Origin: JALYXI01 sp963795835
GTDB taxonomy: Bacteria > Acidobacteriota > Terriglobia > Bryobacterales > Bryobacteraceae
Assembly: GCA_963795835.1 (NCBI GenBank)
Contig: CAWCJC010000007.1
Span: 62,001 to 126,000 of the forward strand
Length of the DNA: 64,000 nt
Direction of reading: 5' to 3'
Each line of letters begins with the position of its first letter. Within the stretch, counting starts at the first letter, position 1. This document shows positions 17,055 to 26,752 of the stretch, piece after piece. The notes below the pieces were generated by a model. That model was not told where the DNA came from. It worked only from the letters and a program-made list of their open reading frames with translations, and ran no database searches. The position numbers and the translations under genes were made by a program.

Positions 17055-17359
17055 TGGTGCCGAATTCTGTGATTCGGTTCAATTCCAAGCGCGGCTACCT
17101 GATAGCAGTGATCTGCCTCGCCCTGATGGTGGTCGCACTCGGCGCCGCCGCGAAACATAGCCAGTTCGAAAGCCCGTTCCATTCCACGCACTATCTCAAG
17201 CAGAGCGTAAAGATGGTTTCCGGTACTTACCAACCAGTGGTCGAAGCACCTGTAGAAACCGCTCATCTCATTTTTGAAGCAAGCGTTATGGCTCCCACGC
17301 CTCCAGAGCCCGCGCCCATTCGCATCGCGTCCCCTGTACCCTCTCCCCTCTTGATTTAG
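17054..17359 (+). CDS. small single-span membrane protein
   Basis: 101 residues from the ATG that overlaps the upstream stop (TAATG); a TTG at 17039 is in frame but inside the previous gene. One N-terminal transmembrane helix (YLIAVICLALMVVALGAAA) is followed by a polar segment and a Pro-rich tail. No family recognised. It is probably co-translated with the secreted protein upstream and lies 61 bp before the efflux operon. Confidence 0.55.
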   Translation: MVPNSVIRFNSKRGYLIAVICLALMVVALGAAAKHSQFESPFHSTHYLKQSVKMVSGTYQPVVEAPVETAHLIFEASVMAPTPPEPAPIRIASPVPSPLLI

Positions 17360-17420
17360 CGCCCGCGCGCGCCTCTACCAGCGTTCCCTTTTTTTCGAGA
17401 TCATTTTTCAGGAGTTGTTC

Positions 17421-18626
17421 ATGCGCATTGCCGCGATGGTTGTCGCACCCACATTAGCCGCTCTTTTTCTGTTCTCCTGCGCCCGCCCAGCGCCCAAAGA
17501 CTCAGCCAGCGCGGCGGAAGTTCCTATCGTCTCCGTCGCGCGCGCCGCGCTTCAGGATTTACAACAGGAGCAGACACTCGCGGCCGAATTCCGCCCCTTC
17601 CAGGAAATCGACGTTCACGCCAAAGTCGCCGGCTACGTAAAGAAGATCTATGTCGATGTGGGCGACCGCGTCAAACAAGGGCAAACCCTCGCCGTTCTCG
17701 AAATCCCCGAGGCGGAGGACGAACTGGTGCGGGCCCGCGCCACCAAGAGCCGCAGCGCATCCGAAGTTAACCGAATGCAGGACGAAATCACGCGCGCGGA
17801 GGCCGCCGCGCAAGCAGCTCACCTCACCTACCAACGGCTTGAAAGCGTCTCGAAGTCGCGCCCGAATCTGATCGCCGCGCAGGAGATCGACGACGCCCGG
17901 GCGAGAGATCAATCCGCCGCCGCGCAAGTCTCCGCCGCTCGCGCCGCGCTGGATAGCGCGCGGCAACAAGTGGATATCGGCCAAGCTGACATTCAGAAAA
18001 CGCAAACCATGGCTGCCTATGGCACCATCACAGCTCCGTTCGCGGGCGTGATCACGCATCGCTATGCCGACACGGGCGCGATGGTTCCGGCCGGCACCTC
18101 GAATTCAGCTTCCGCCATGCCCATCGTTAAGCTGAGCCAGAACTCCGAACTGCGGTTGATTCTTCCCGTCCCGGAATCCATCAGCGCCCATGTTCACCGC
18201 GGCGATACAGTGAATGTCCGTGTCCCTGCCCTGGGGCGCGCGTTCTCCGGCCGCGTCACCCGCATGTCCGATTCCCTCTCCACCAGCACCCGTACCATGG
18301 ACACCGAAGTCGATGTCCCAAACCCCTCCCTTGAACTGATCCCCGGGATGTACGCGCAAGCCATCCTTGTAACTGAAAAACGCCAAAACGTCGTCGCTAT
18401 CCCGCTCGCCGCGGTCTCTGGTGACGGCGAAAACCGCACGGTTTACATGCTTGATGGAAACAGCCAAATTCGCGTGCAGCGCATCCGCACCGGTCTCGAA
18501 ACGCCAAACCGTATCCAGGTAGTCTCCGGCCTCGATGCCGGAGCGCTAGTCGTCATCGGTCCCCGGGGCTCGCTGACACCCGGGCAGAAAGTACAGCCTA
18601 AGATCACCGAAGGAGCGGCCCGCTAA
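17421..18626 (+). CDS. RND efflux periplasmic adaptor (membrane fusion protein), lipoprotein
   Basis: 401 residues from the ATG at 17421 (AGGAG six bases upstream). The signal peptide ends in a lipobox LFSC with C20 as the lipidated cysteine. Order: barrel-sandwich half (DVGDRVKQGQTLAVLEIPEAEDEL), an alpha-helical hairpin of about 100 residues (RNxQDEITRAEAAAQ type), second lipoyl half (YGTITAPFAGVITHRYADTGAMV), then beta-barrel and membrane-proximal domains (AIPLAAVSG...VVSGLDAGALVVIGP). It links the inner-membrane pump to TolC. It is the first gene of a three-gene efflux operon; its stop overlaps the pump start. Confidence 0.92.
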   Translation: MRIAAMVVAPTLAALFLFSCARPAPKDSASAAEVPIVSVARAALQDLQQEQTLAAEFRPFQEIDVHAKVAGYVKKIYVDVGDRVKQGQTLAVLEIPEAEDELVRARATKSRSASEVNRMQDEITRAEAAAQAAHLTYQRLESVSKSRPNLIAAQEIDDARARDQSAAAQVSAARAALDSARQQVDIGQADIQKTQTMAAYGTITAPFAGVITHRYADTGAMVPAGTSNSASAMPIVKLSQNSELRLILPVPESISAHVHRGDTVNVRVPALGRAFSGRVTRMSDSLSTSTRTMDTEVDVPNPSLELIPGMYAQAILVTEKRQNVVAIPLAAVSGDGENRTVYMLDGNSQIRVQRIRTGLETPNRIQVVSGLDAGALVVIGPRGSLTPGQKVQPKITEGAAR

Positions 18627-21600
18627 TGTCGCGCTTTGCTGTCTACAACCCCTACTTTATCGTCGTCCTCTGCCTGGTTTTGATGGTCATCGGCATCAAC
18701 GGCATCGCCCGGATGCCGGTTGACATGTTCCCGTCTATCAACATCCCGGTCGTGGTGGTCGCCACTTTTTTCTCGGGAATGCCCCCAGAACAGATCGAAA
18801 CCGATATCACCTCCCGCTTCGAGCGATTTTTCACTCTATCGAGCGGCATCGACCATATCGAAAGCCGCTCCCTTCCCGGTGTCAGCCTGATCCGCGTCTA
18901 TTTTCAAGCCGGCTTCAATCCGGATTCGGCCGTGAGTGGCATTTCCAATCTGGCCATGGCAAATCTGCGCCGTCTTCCCCCTGGCACGCTTCCCCCCATC
19001 GTCCTGAAGTTCGACGCTTCCAGTCTTCCGGTCGCCCTCGTGACCTTCCAGGGACAGGGAATGAATGAAACTACCCTGCGCGATTTCGCCCAATATCAGG
19101 TCCGCAACCAGATCGCCACCGTCTCCGGCGCGTCTGTGCCGCAGCCCTTCGGCGGTGCGCCTCGGCAGATCATGGTCTATACCGACCCCTATAAGCTCGA
19201 GTCGCACGGCATGTCGCTGATGGACGTCGTACGCGGCGTCAACGAATCGAACCTCATCCTGCCCGCCGGCGACGTGCCCATCGGCCAGTTCGACTACAAC
19301 ATCTATACCAACTCGCAAGTGCCGGACCTCGCCTCCATCGGCACTATTCCGTTGCGTACGGTAGGGCAAGCGTCCGTTACAGTGAACGACGTAGCTACCG
19401 TCAAGGACGCGCAAACTATCCAGACCAACATCGTGCGCGTCGATGGCCAACGCTCCGTGTATGTCCCCGTTCTCAAACAGGGGGGCGAGACCAACACAAT
19501 TGAAATCGTAGATGGCGTTCGCGCCATTCTGAAAAAGCTTACCGATATCCCCAAAGAGCTGATCACCGCGGTCGTCTTCGATCAATCTGTATTCATCAAG
19601 AACGCCATACAGACGCTGATTCATGAAGGCGCGCTCGGCCTGTTTCTCACGTCGGTCATGATCCTGATCTTTCTCGGCAGCTTCCGCGCCACGCTCGCCG
19701 TGCTCTTCTCCATCCCGCTTTCCGCAACCGCCACGCTGCTCATCCTCTACTTCGGCGGCAACACCATCAACAGCATGATCCTGGGCGGCCTTGCGCTTGC
19801 CTTCTCCCGGCTGATCGATAACTCAGTGGTCGTGCTCGAAAACATTTACCGCCATCTGGAAATGGGTGAATCTCCGGCAGATGCCGCCGAACATGGAGGC
19901 CGCGAGGTCGCCCTGCCTGTGCTCGCCGCAACGCTTACCACGATCATCGTTTTCTTCCCGGTCACATTCCTGTTTGGCGTCAGCAAGTTCCTGTTCGGCG
20001 CGCTCGCCTTAGCCGTGGTCATCTCGCTGATGGCATCGTACGTCGTTGCGATGACTGTCGTGCCTTTGTTCTGTGCTCGGTACATCAAAACCGCGCACGC
20101 CTCAGGCGCGTTCAATAAATGGTTCGACCGCCAATTCTCGAAGTTCCTCAGCACCTATGACCGCATCATCGGCACTCTCCTCAAAGCGCCCTCCCTCATG
20201 ATGCTCGGCTTGGCCGGCGTAGCTGCCGCCGGCATCGCGGTTTTTCCCCTGCTGGACGTCTCCTTCTTTCCGCGGACCGATGCCGGCCAGTTTCTGATCA
20301 ACCTTAAGGCTCCCTCCGGCACACGCATCGAACTCACTGAGGACCTGATCGCAAAGACCGAGGACATCATCCGTAATACGGTCTCGAAAGAAGATCTGGA
20401 CCGTATCGTTTCCAATATCGGCACCAACCCCGACATCTCCGCCATCTACACGACCAACGCTGCCCCGCATACTGCCTTTGTGCAAGTCAGCTTGAAAGAA
20501 GAGCACAAAACCGGCAGCTATGAATACATGGCGCAGGTTCGCGAAAAGCTTCGCGTGCAACTCCCGCAACTGACCACCTACTTTCAATCGGGCGGCTTAG
20601 TTGACGCCGTCCTTAACCTAGGCTTACCCGCTCCCATCGACCTTCAGGTCTCCGGCTCCAACATCGACCGGGGCCACGCCATTGCTGTGGAACTTGCCAG
20701 GAAAATCCATGCTCTGCCCAACGTCAGCGACACCTTCATCCCGCAAGACAATGACTATCCTTCGCTGCGTCTCAACATCTCCCGCGAACGCGCCAGCCAA
20801 TTAGGCCTTTCACAAAAGGAAGTAGTCGATAACGTGATCACGGCCCTCAGTTCCGATGCCATGATTGCCCCCAGTTACTGGATCGACCCCAAAACCGGCA
20901 ACGATTACATGCTGACCGTGCAATACCCCGAGCGCCACGTCCAAAGCCTGCCCGACCTGCGTGCCATCCCTCTTCGCGGCACCAACCAGTCTTCACCCAC
21001 CCGGCTCGACATGGTCAGCGACATCGCTCGTACCGAATCCCCCACCGAGGTCGATCATTATCAGCTCCGGCGCGTCACCGATGTCTACGTACAAACTGCC
21101 GGAGAAGATCTGGGACGCGTGGCCAACCGCATCGACGAACTCATCGCGCAGACCAAAATTCCGCCGGGTATTCAAGTCACACTGCGAGGAATGGTGCAAG
21201 GGATGCGCGTATCTTTCCACAGCTTCGGCATCGGACTGCTGATGGCGGTGGTGCTGCTCTTCCTGGTTCTGGTAGCGCAGTTCCGCTCGTTTCTCGACCC
21301 CGTACTCATTCTGCTGGCTCTCCCACCCGGCCTGACGGGAGCGCTGCTCACTCTGCTCCTTACTCATACAACGTTGAACGTCATGTCTCTGATGGGTATC
21401 GTCATGATGGTCGGGATCTCTGTCTCTGACAGCATCCTGATCGTCGAATTCACAAACCGCCTGCGCGCGGAAGGGATGCCCGTCATTGACGCGGTCCGAA
21501 TGGCTGCAAGAGTCCGCCTGCGACCGGTTCTGATGACCACCATCGCTACGTTGATCGGTCTGCTCCCCATGGCGTTGAAGCTGGGCGAAGGCAGCGAATC

Positions 21601-21715
21601 CTATGCGCCGCTGGCCAGAGCGCTTTGCGGAGGCGTCTTCCTTTCCATGCTCCTCACGGTCTTTGTCGTCCCCTCGGCATACCTGATCGCGTACCGCAAT
21701 AAGGCGGCAGCATGA
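18626..21715 (+). CDS. RND-family efflux pump inner-membrane subunit (AcrB/MexB-like)
   Basis: 1029 residues, the normal length. An N-terminal helix (YFIVVLCLVLMVIGINGIARMPVDMFPSINIP in parts) and two large periplasmic loops separate twelve predicted helices. The first helix block includes LIFLGSFRATLAVLFSIPLS and SRLIDNSVVVLENIYRHLE, where the usual charged helix-4 pair is altered (SRLIDNS), and the second PLARALCGGVFLSMLLTVFVVPS. Family knowledge: hydrophobe/amphiphile exporters use proton-relay Asp residues in helix 4; D-N here suggests a variation worth checking. Substrate unknown. It is coupled by TAATG to the adaptor and by ATGA to the TolC gene. Confidence 0.92.
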   Translation: MSRFAVYNPYFIVVLCLVLMVIGINGIARMPVDMFPSINIPVVVVATFFSGMPPEQIETDITSRFERFFTLSSGIDHIESRSLPGVSLIRVYFQAGFNPDSAVSGISNLAMANLRRLPPGTLPPIVLKFDASSLPVALVTFQGQGMNETTLRDFAQYQVRNQIATVSGASVPQPFGGAPRQIMVYTDPYKLESHGMSLMDVVRGVNESNLILPAGDVPIGQFDYNIYTNSQVPDLASIGTIPLRTVGQASVTVNDVATVKDAQTIQTNIVRVDGQRSVYVPVLKQGGETNTIEIVDGVRAILKKLTDIPKELITAVVFDQSVFIKNAIQTLIHEGALGLFLTSVMILIFLGSFRATLAVLFSIPLSATATLLILYFGGNTINSMILGGLALAFSRLIDNSVVVLENIYRHLEMGESPADAAEHGGREVALPVLAATLTTIIVFFPVTFLFGVSKFLFGALALAVVISLMASYVVAMTVVPLFCARYIKTAHASGAFNKWFDRQFSKFLSTYDRIIGTLLKAPSLMMLGLAGVAAAGIAVFPLLDVSFFPRTDAGQFLINLKAPSGTRIELTEDLIAKTEDIIRNTVSKEDLDRIVSNIGTNPDISAIYTTNAAPHTAFVQVSLKEEHKTGSYEYMAQVREKLRVQLPQLTTYFQSGGLVDAVLNLGLPAPIDLQVSGSNIDRGHAIAVELARKIHALPNVSDTFIPQDNDYPSLRLNISRERASQLGLSQKEVVDNVITALSSDAMIAPSYWIDPKTGNDYMLTVQYPERHVQSLPDLRAIPLRGTNQSSPTRLDMVSDIARTESPTEVDHYQLRRVTDVYVQTAGEDLGRVANRIDELIAQTKIPPGIQVTLRGMVQGMRVSFHSFGIGLLMAVVLLFLVLVAQFRSFLDPVLILLALPPGLTGALLTLLLTHTTLNVMSLMGIVMMVGISVSDSILIVEFTNRLRAEGMPVIDAVRMAARVRLRPVLMTTIATLIGLLPMALKLGEGSESYAPLARALCGGVFLSMLLTVFVVPSAYLIAYRNKAAA

Positions 21716-22968
21716 AACTCCTGAAAATTCTCATCCTGGCGCTCCCGCTCTGCGCTCAAACCACCCTGACTTTGGATCAGGCCGAATCCATCGCGGTTAA
21801 GAACAACCCGGACGTGACCGGAGCGCTCCTCAACGCCGCAGCCGCAAACCAGGTAACGCTCGAAATTCGCGCGGCCTTCTTCCCCACTGCGGCGGCCAAT
21901 CTGACCGCCGCGGGAGGAGTCCCGGGGAGCCGCCTTTCGGCCGGTAATCTGAACGATTCCACAATCTCCAACCGTGCCGCGACCGGCGTCACGGCCAGCC
22001 AGCTTATCACTGACTTCGGACGCACGCGCCAACTTACCAACAGCGCCCGTTACCGCGCGCAGGCGAGATCCGAATCCGCGAAAGCGGTCAGGGCCGAAGT
22101 CATCCTGCAAGTAGACCGCGCCTACTACTCAGCGCTCCGGGCTACCGCGCTTCTAGGGGTCGCAAGACAAACCATAGGCGCGCGCCAAACCGTCTTCGAC
22201 CAAATCGATGCGCTAGCAAGGGTGCAACTCAAGAGCGGCCTGGACGTCAGCTTCGCCGCAGTCAATCTTTCCGAAGCGAAGCTGCTGCTGGTAAACGCGG
22301 AAAGCGACTTGAACGCCGCGCAAGCAGAGTTGGCCGCCGCCATGGGCGTACCCCCAGGGCAGACCTACGCCCTAGCCGACCCGCCCGCGGAAGCCGCACC
22401 CCCGGTAAACGTAACCGATCTGATCCAACAATCGCTCACCGGGCGCCCGGAGCTGAAAAGCCTCCGGGCCGATAGAGCGGCAGCCGAAGAATTCGCGCGC
22501 GCCGAACACTCTCTGCGGAACCCGACATTCAGCGCCTTAGGCGCGTTCGGTTACGTTCCACTGCGTGAAGCCCCGGAGCGCTCCCGCTATGCGGCGGCGG
22601 GCGTGAACATGAACATTCCGATCTTCAACGGTCACCTCTATGCGGCCCGTGCCGCTGAGGCAGAACTGCGCTATCAGGAAACTCAGCAACAGGTGAAAAG
22701 CCTGGAAAACAACATCAGCCGCGACGTTCAAATCGCGTACTTAAACTCCGCTGCCGCCTACCGCAGAATCGCGCTGACCGATGAACTGGTCGCCCAAGCC
22801 GCCAGGGGCCTTGATCTGGCGCAAGCCCGCTACGACTTGGGCCTGAGTTCCATCGTAGAACTCACGCAAGCGCAGCTCAGCAAAACCTCCGCCGATATCG
22901 CCAGCGCCACGGCAAGGTACGACTATGAACTGCAACGTTCGGTTTTGAACTATCAAACCGCGAAATGA
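21712..22968 (+). CDS. TolC-family outer-membrane efflux protein
   Basis: 418 residues with a short signal peptide (LLKILILALPLCAQ). It shows the two TolC repeat signatures: LTLDQAESIAVKNNPDV at the N-terminus and ALTDELVAQAARGLDLAQARYDLGLSSIVELTQAQ near the end, with long coiled-coil helices between. It completes the adaptor-pump-channel operon and its start overlaps the pump stop (ATGA). Confidence 0.92.
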   Translation: MKLLKILILALPLCAQTTLTLDQAESIAVKNNPDVTGALLNAAAANQVTLEIRAAFFPTAAANLTAAGGVPGSRLSAGNLNDSTISNRAATGVTASQLITDFGRTRQLTNSARYRAQARSESAKAVRAEVILQVDRAYYSALRATALLGVARQTIGARQTVFDQIDALARVQLKSGLDVSFAAVNLSEAKLLLVNAESDLNAAQAELAAAMGVPPGQTYALADPPAEAAPPVNVTDLIQQSLTGRPELKSLRADRAAAEEFARAEHSLRNPTFSALGAFGYVPLREAPERSRYAAAGVNMNIPIFNGHLYAARAAEAELRYQETQQQVKSLENNISRDVQIAYLNSAAAYRRIALTDELVAQAARGLDLAQARYDLGLSSIVELTQAQLSKTSADIASATARYDYELQRSVLNYQTAK

Positions 22969-22976
22969 AGGCACGG

Positions 22977-23005
22977 GCCGCGGAAGGCTAAGCCAGTTCT
23001 GCGGC
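22977..23005 (+). terminator. hairpin after the efflux operon, possible terminator
   Basis: GCCGCGGAA (22977-22985) and TTCTGCGGC (22997-23005) pair in 8 of 9 positions around an 11-nt loop, starting about 9 bp after the TolC-gene stop. There is no U-tract, so intrinsic termination is uncertain. Confidence 0.35.
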
Positions 23006-23011
23006 TATGGA

Positions 23012-23040
23012 TTGACAGTTGTGTCAAGAATCTGTTAAAC
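23012..23040 (+). promoter_or_regulatory. promoter/operator region before the second TonB receptor
   Basis: A perfect TTGACA (23012-23017) forms the left arm of a dyad TTGACA-GTTG-TGTCAA (23012-23027). A weak -10 (within TGTTAAAC, 23033-23040) lies 16-17 bp downstream. The receptor ATG is at 23087, with an AGGGGG element upstream. The overlapping dyad suggests control of receptor expression by a repressor. Confidence 0.4.
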
Positions 23041-23086
23041 CGTATCAATCCGCTCGTTTTTGTTTTCTTCTTACAGGGGGCAGTAA

Positions 23087-26000
23087 ATGTCGAAATTGTT
23101 CAATGTGGCCGCAGTGTATCTGCTGGCCGCCGTAGCCGCTTTCGCTCAGGGCACCACCAGTCTGAATGGCGTTGTTACCGATCCTTCGGGGGCGGTGATT
23201 CCGAATGCCACCATCACTATCGTCAATAACGGCACCGGCGCTCAGCGCATCGATAAGAGCGATGGCTCTGGCCGCTATAACTTCCAGCAATTAGTGCCCG
23301 GCGCTTACAAGGTGACTGCGGCCGCGGCCGGCTTTGCCGAAATCATCATTCCCGAAGTTCAGCTCCAGGTCAGCACGCCCGCCACGATTGCGCTCACGTT
23401 CGAAAAGGTCGGCAGCACCACGACCTCGGTTTCTATCGAAGCCGATGCCGCCGCCATCAACACCACCGACGCGTCTCTCGGCAATGCCATCGGCGTCAAG
23501 CCCATTACGCAGCTTCCCTTTGAAGCGCGCAACCCTGTGGGCCTGCTCTCCTTGCAGCCCGGCGTGTTCTACATTAAGGAGCCCGAACCTGGCGTTACGC
23601 CCGACTACCGCTCCGGCGCGGTTAATGGCGGTAAAAGCGATCAGGGCAACGTAACGCTGGACGGCGTCGATGTGAACGATCAGCAAAATCGCAACGCCTT
23701 CGCGAGTGTCCTGCGCGTTACGCTCGATTCCGTCCAGGAATTCCGTACGATCACCACCAACGCTGGCGCCGATTTTGGCCGCACTTCCGGCGCGCAGGTC
23801 ACACTGATCACAAAGAGTGGCACCAACCTGGTTCACGGGTCGTTGTACGAGTACCTCCGCAATACCGCCACTAGCGCCAACGATTTCTTTAGCAACCAGT
23901 CCGGCGTAGCGCGCGCCAAGCTGAACCGCAACGTTTACGGCGCCTCCGTAGGCGGCCCCATCAAGAAAAACCGGCTGTTCTACTTTCTGAACTACGAAGG
24001 CCGTCAGGATAAAAGCGAAGCCAGCGCCGTCCGCCTGGTCCCGAACGACACTTTTCGCCAAGGAATTTTTACTTACACCACCACTTCCAATACAACCGCG
24101 CAACTAAGCCCGGCTCAGGTTGCAGCGAAAGACCCGCTTGGAATCGGCGCGTCCCAAGCCGTGCTTTCCACTCTGCAGGCGTACCCGCACCCGAACGATT
24201 CGACGCAGGGCGACGGTCTGAATACCTCCGGCTTCCGTTTCAACTATGCCAAGCCGCTTCGCTTCAATACCTACATCGCGAAATTCGACTACCAGATCGA
24301 TCAGAATGGAAAACACCAGATTTTCTGGCGCGGCAACTTGGATAACGATCATTTCACCAACGCCGCCACCGGCTCCACCGAATTTCCCGGGCAGCCCGGA
24401 AGTCTGATTCTGGATAACAGCAAGGGTTACGGCATCGGCTATACGTGGCTCATCTCGCCGAACCTGATCAGCAATTTCCGCTACGGCTACACGCGGCAAG
24501 GCACTCAATCCACTACCGTGCAAACCGCGGCCGCCGCCCGATTCCGCGATATCGACACGCTCTTTTCCACTTACAAAGGGCTCACCAGCATCATTCCGCT
24601 GCACCAATTTTCTGAGGATCTCGCGTGGACCAAAGGCTCCCACAGCATTAGCGGCGGAGTTCAAATTCGCGTAACGCGGAACAATCGGTTGAACTACGGA
24701 ACTGCGTTCAGCGACGCTCTTGTCAATTCGAGTTTCCTTTCTACGAGCGGTTCGGATCTGTTGGTTGCGGATGCCAAGAACACCACCGTTTATAAGCGCC
24801 AGTTCTCAAACTTGCTGGGGCTCCTTACGCAACGCACGGGCCAGTACAATTACGACATCAAAGGGAACGTACTTCCCGCTGGTGCGCCTGTGAAGCGCAA
24901 CTTTGGTGAAGAAGAGTATGAGTTTTATGCGCAGGACAACTGGAAAGCGACTCGCAAGCTCACAGTAAGCTATGGCATCCGGTTCTCCGTCATGCCGCCC
25001 GTGTACGAAGTAAACGGGGTGCAGACATTCACGAACGTTTCTCTTGAAGATTGGTATAACCAGCGGGGCACCTTGGCGGATCAAGGTAAGCCGCAATCGC
25101 TTGCTCCGAGAATTTCCTATAACTTGATCGGCGCGGCCGGCTCTCGGCCGCTGTATCCGACGCATTACAATCCCGCGCCCCGCTTTGGGCTAGCGTACGC
25201 TCCCGATGGCGACAGCGGCCTATCAAAATTCTTCTTCGGTGGACGGGGCAAGTCCTCTATTCGCGCCGGCTTTGGCATGTTTTATGACCTGTTCGGTCAG
25301 GGTCTGATTCGCTCAGCCGATGCCACCGCGCTCGGCTTCTCTACCTCACTGCAAAATCCCGCCAATGAGAAAGTGACTACGGCGCCCCGTTTCACTGGTT
25401 ACTATAACGTTCCGGCGAGCATTCTCCCCCCGCCGCCCCCCGGCGGCTTCCCCCAGGTACAGCCGGATATCTTTCAGATCACCAACGGGATCGACGACAA
25501 GCTGAAAGCTCCCTACACGATGAACATCAACTTCAGCGTGCAGCGCGAATTCGGACACGGCTTCCTGTTCCAAGGTGCCTACGTTGGACGCCTCTCCCGC
25601 CGGTCGCTCATTCGTGACGATCTTGCGATGCCCACGAATCTGAAGGACACCAAGAGCGGCATGACCTACTTCCAGGCTGCCAGTATCCTGCAGTCTCAGG
25701 CAAACGCCGGTGTACCTACCGCAAACGTGAAGCCAGTCGCGTACTGGGAAAACCTGTGGCCTGGTGCCGCTCAGCCCGGCAAGGGACTCAGCGCCACGCA
25801 GGGAATCTACAACGTTTATAAATCCGCCGGCGGCGATGCGACGACGGCTCTCGACACCATTGATGGCGGCGATACGGGCAGTTGTTCTCCCTCCTGCTCC
25901 ATCTTTGGGCCAAACGCCATCTTCAACAGCCAGTATTCGTCCCTCGCCGCCTTCCGCTCCCGTGGAAACGGAAACTACCACGCCGCGCAATTCACGGTTC

Positions 26001-26752
26001 GCAAGCGTTTTAGCTCCGGGGTACAGTTCGATTTCAACTACACGTACTCGAAGTCGATCGATCTTGCCTCCAATCGCGAGAGCGCGGGCGCGACTGCTGG
26101 CCAGCTCATCAACTCCTGGTTCCCCAACCTGCAACGCGCCGTTTCCGATTACGATGTCCAGCACCTCTTCAGCGCGTTTTGGGTTGCCGAGCTTCCCTTC
26201 GGTAAAGGCAAGAAGTTCGCCGGCAACGCAAACCCCATCGTGAATGGCATTATCGGCGGTTGGCAGTTGAGCGGAACTTTCCGCAACTCCAGCGGCCTTC
26301 CCACCGGCATTAGTGCCGGAGGAATCTGGCCCACCAACTGGGAAGTGGGCAGCTACGCCATTCAGACCGGCATCGTACCGGCTCCCCAAACCTCGAAGAA
26401 TGTGGCAACCCCGAACGGCTCTAGCGGACCGAACCTGTTCCGCGACCCCAAGGCTGTTCTCAACGCATACGACATCCCACTCCCCGGCGACGCAGGCCAG
26501 CGCAACGGCATCCGCGGCGATGGCTACTTCGGCATCGACATGGGCCTCAGCAAGCGCTTCTCTCTGTTCACCTATCGTGACCAGCCCCACACGCTGCAGT
26601 TCCGTGCGGAGTCGTTCAACATCTCGAACACCGTTCGGTTCGATCCGCAATCAGCGAACTCGAACATCCTGAGCCCCGCTCTTTTCGGCAAGTACACGGC
26701 GGCGCTCACTACGCCCCGCGTGTTCCAGTTCAGCTTGCGCTACGAATTTTAG
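23087..26752 (+). CDS. TonB-dependent receptor, Oar-like (1221 aa)
   Basis: Signal peptide (LFNVAAVYLLAAVAAFAQ), CarboxypepD_reg domain (LNGVVTDPSGAVIPNATITI...YNFQQLVPGAYKV), plug (EARNPVGLLSLQPGV, VTLDGVDVNDQQN, TSGAQVTLITKSGTN), then a barrel with typical strands (FYAQDNWKATRKLTVSYGIRF, FDFNYTYSKSID) ending LRYEF. Outer-membrane location; ligand unknown, but large Oar-like receptors are usually linked to uptake of sizeable substrates. Its last 23 bases overlap the convergent glnD gene. Confidence 0.92.
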   Translation: MSKLFNVAAVYLLAAVAAFAQGTTSLNGVVTDPSGAVIPNATITIVNNGTGAQRIDKSDGSGRYNFQQLVPGAYKVTAAAAGFAEIIIPEVQLQVSTPATIALTFEKVGSTTTSVSIEADAAAINTTDASLGNAIGVKPITQLPFEARNPVGLLSLQPGVFYIKEPEPGVTPDYRSGAVNGGKSDQGNVTLDGVDVNDQQNRNAFASVLRVTLDSVQEFRTITTNAGADFGRTSGAQVTLITKSGTNLVHGSLYEYLRNTATSANDFFSNQSGVARAKLNRNVYGASVGGPIKKNRLFYFLNYEGRQDKSEASAVRLVPNDTFRQGIFTYTTTSNTTAQLSPAQVAAKDPLGIGASQAVLSTLQAYPHPNDSTQGDGLNTSGFRFNYAKPLRFNTYIAKFDYQIDQNGKHQIFWRGNLDNDHFTNAATGSTEFPGQPGSLILDNSKGYGIGYTWLISPNLISNFRYGYTRQGTQSTTVQTAAAARFRDIDTLFSTYKGLTSIIPLHQFSEDLAWTKGSHSISGGVQIRVTRNNRLNYGTAFSDALVNSSFLSTSGSDLLVADAKNTTVYKRQFSNLLGLLTQRTGQYNYDIKGNVLPAGAPVKRNFGEEEYEFYAQDNWKATRKLTVSYGIRFSVMPPVYEVNGVQTFTNVSLEDWYNQRGTLADQGKPQSLAPRISYNLIGAAGSRPLYPTHYNPAPRFGLAYAPDGDSGLSKFFFGGRGKSSIRAGFGMFYDLFGQGLIRSADATALGFSTSLQNPANEKVTTAPRFTGYYNVPASILPPPPPGGFPQVQPDIFQITNGIDDKLKAPYTMNINFSVQREFGHGFLFQGAYVGRLSRRSLIRDDLAMPTNLKDTKSGMTYFQAASILQSQANAGVPTANVKPVAYWENLWPGAAQPGKGLSATQGIYNVYKSAGGDATTALDTIDGGDTGSCSPSCSIFGPNAIFNSQYSSLAAFRSRGNGNYHAAQFTVRKRFSSGVQFDFNYTYSKSIDLASNRESAGATAGQLINSWFPNLQRAVSDYDVQHLFSAFWVAELPFGKGKKFAGNANPIVNGIIGGWQLSGTFRNSSGLPTGISAGGIWPTNWEVGSYAIQTGIVPAPQTSKNVATPNGSSGPNLFRDPKAVLNAYDIPLPGDAGQRNGIRGDGYFGIDMGLSKRFSLFTYRDQPHTLQFRAESFNISNTVRFDPQSANSNILSPALFGKYTAALTTPRVFQFSLRYEF

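Noticed and set aside
25346..26650. 434-aa minus-strand open frame inside the second TonB receptor
   Set aside because: Antisense shadow of the receptor; no motif, no own promoter visible, and the receptor reading ends properly in an aromatic outer-membrane signature.
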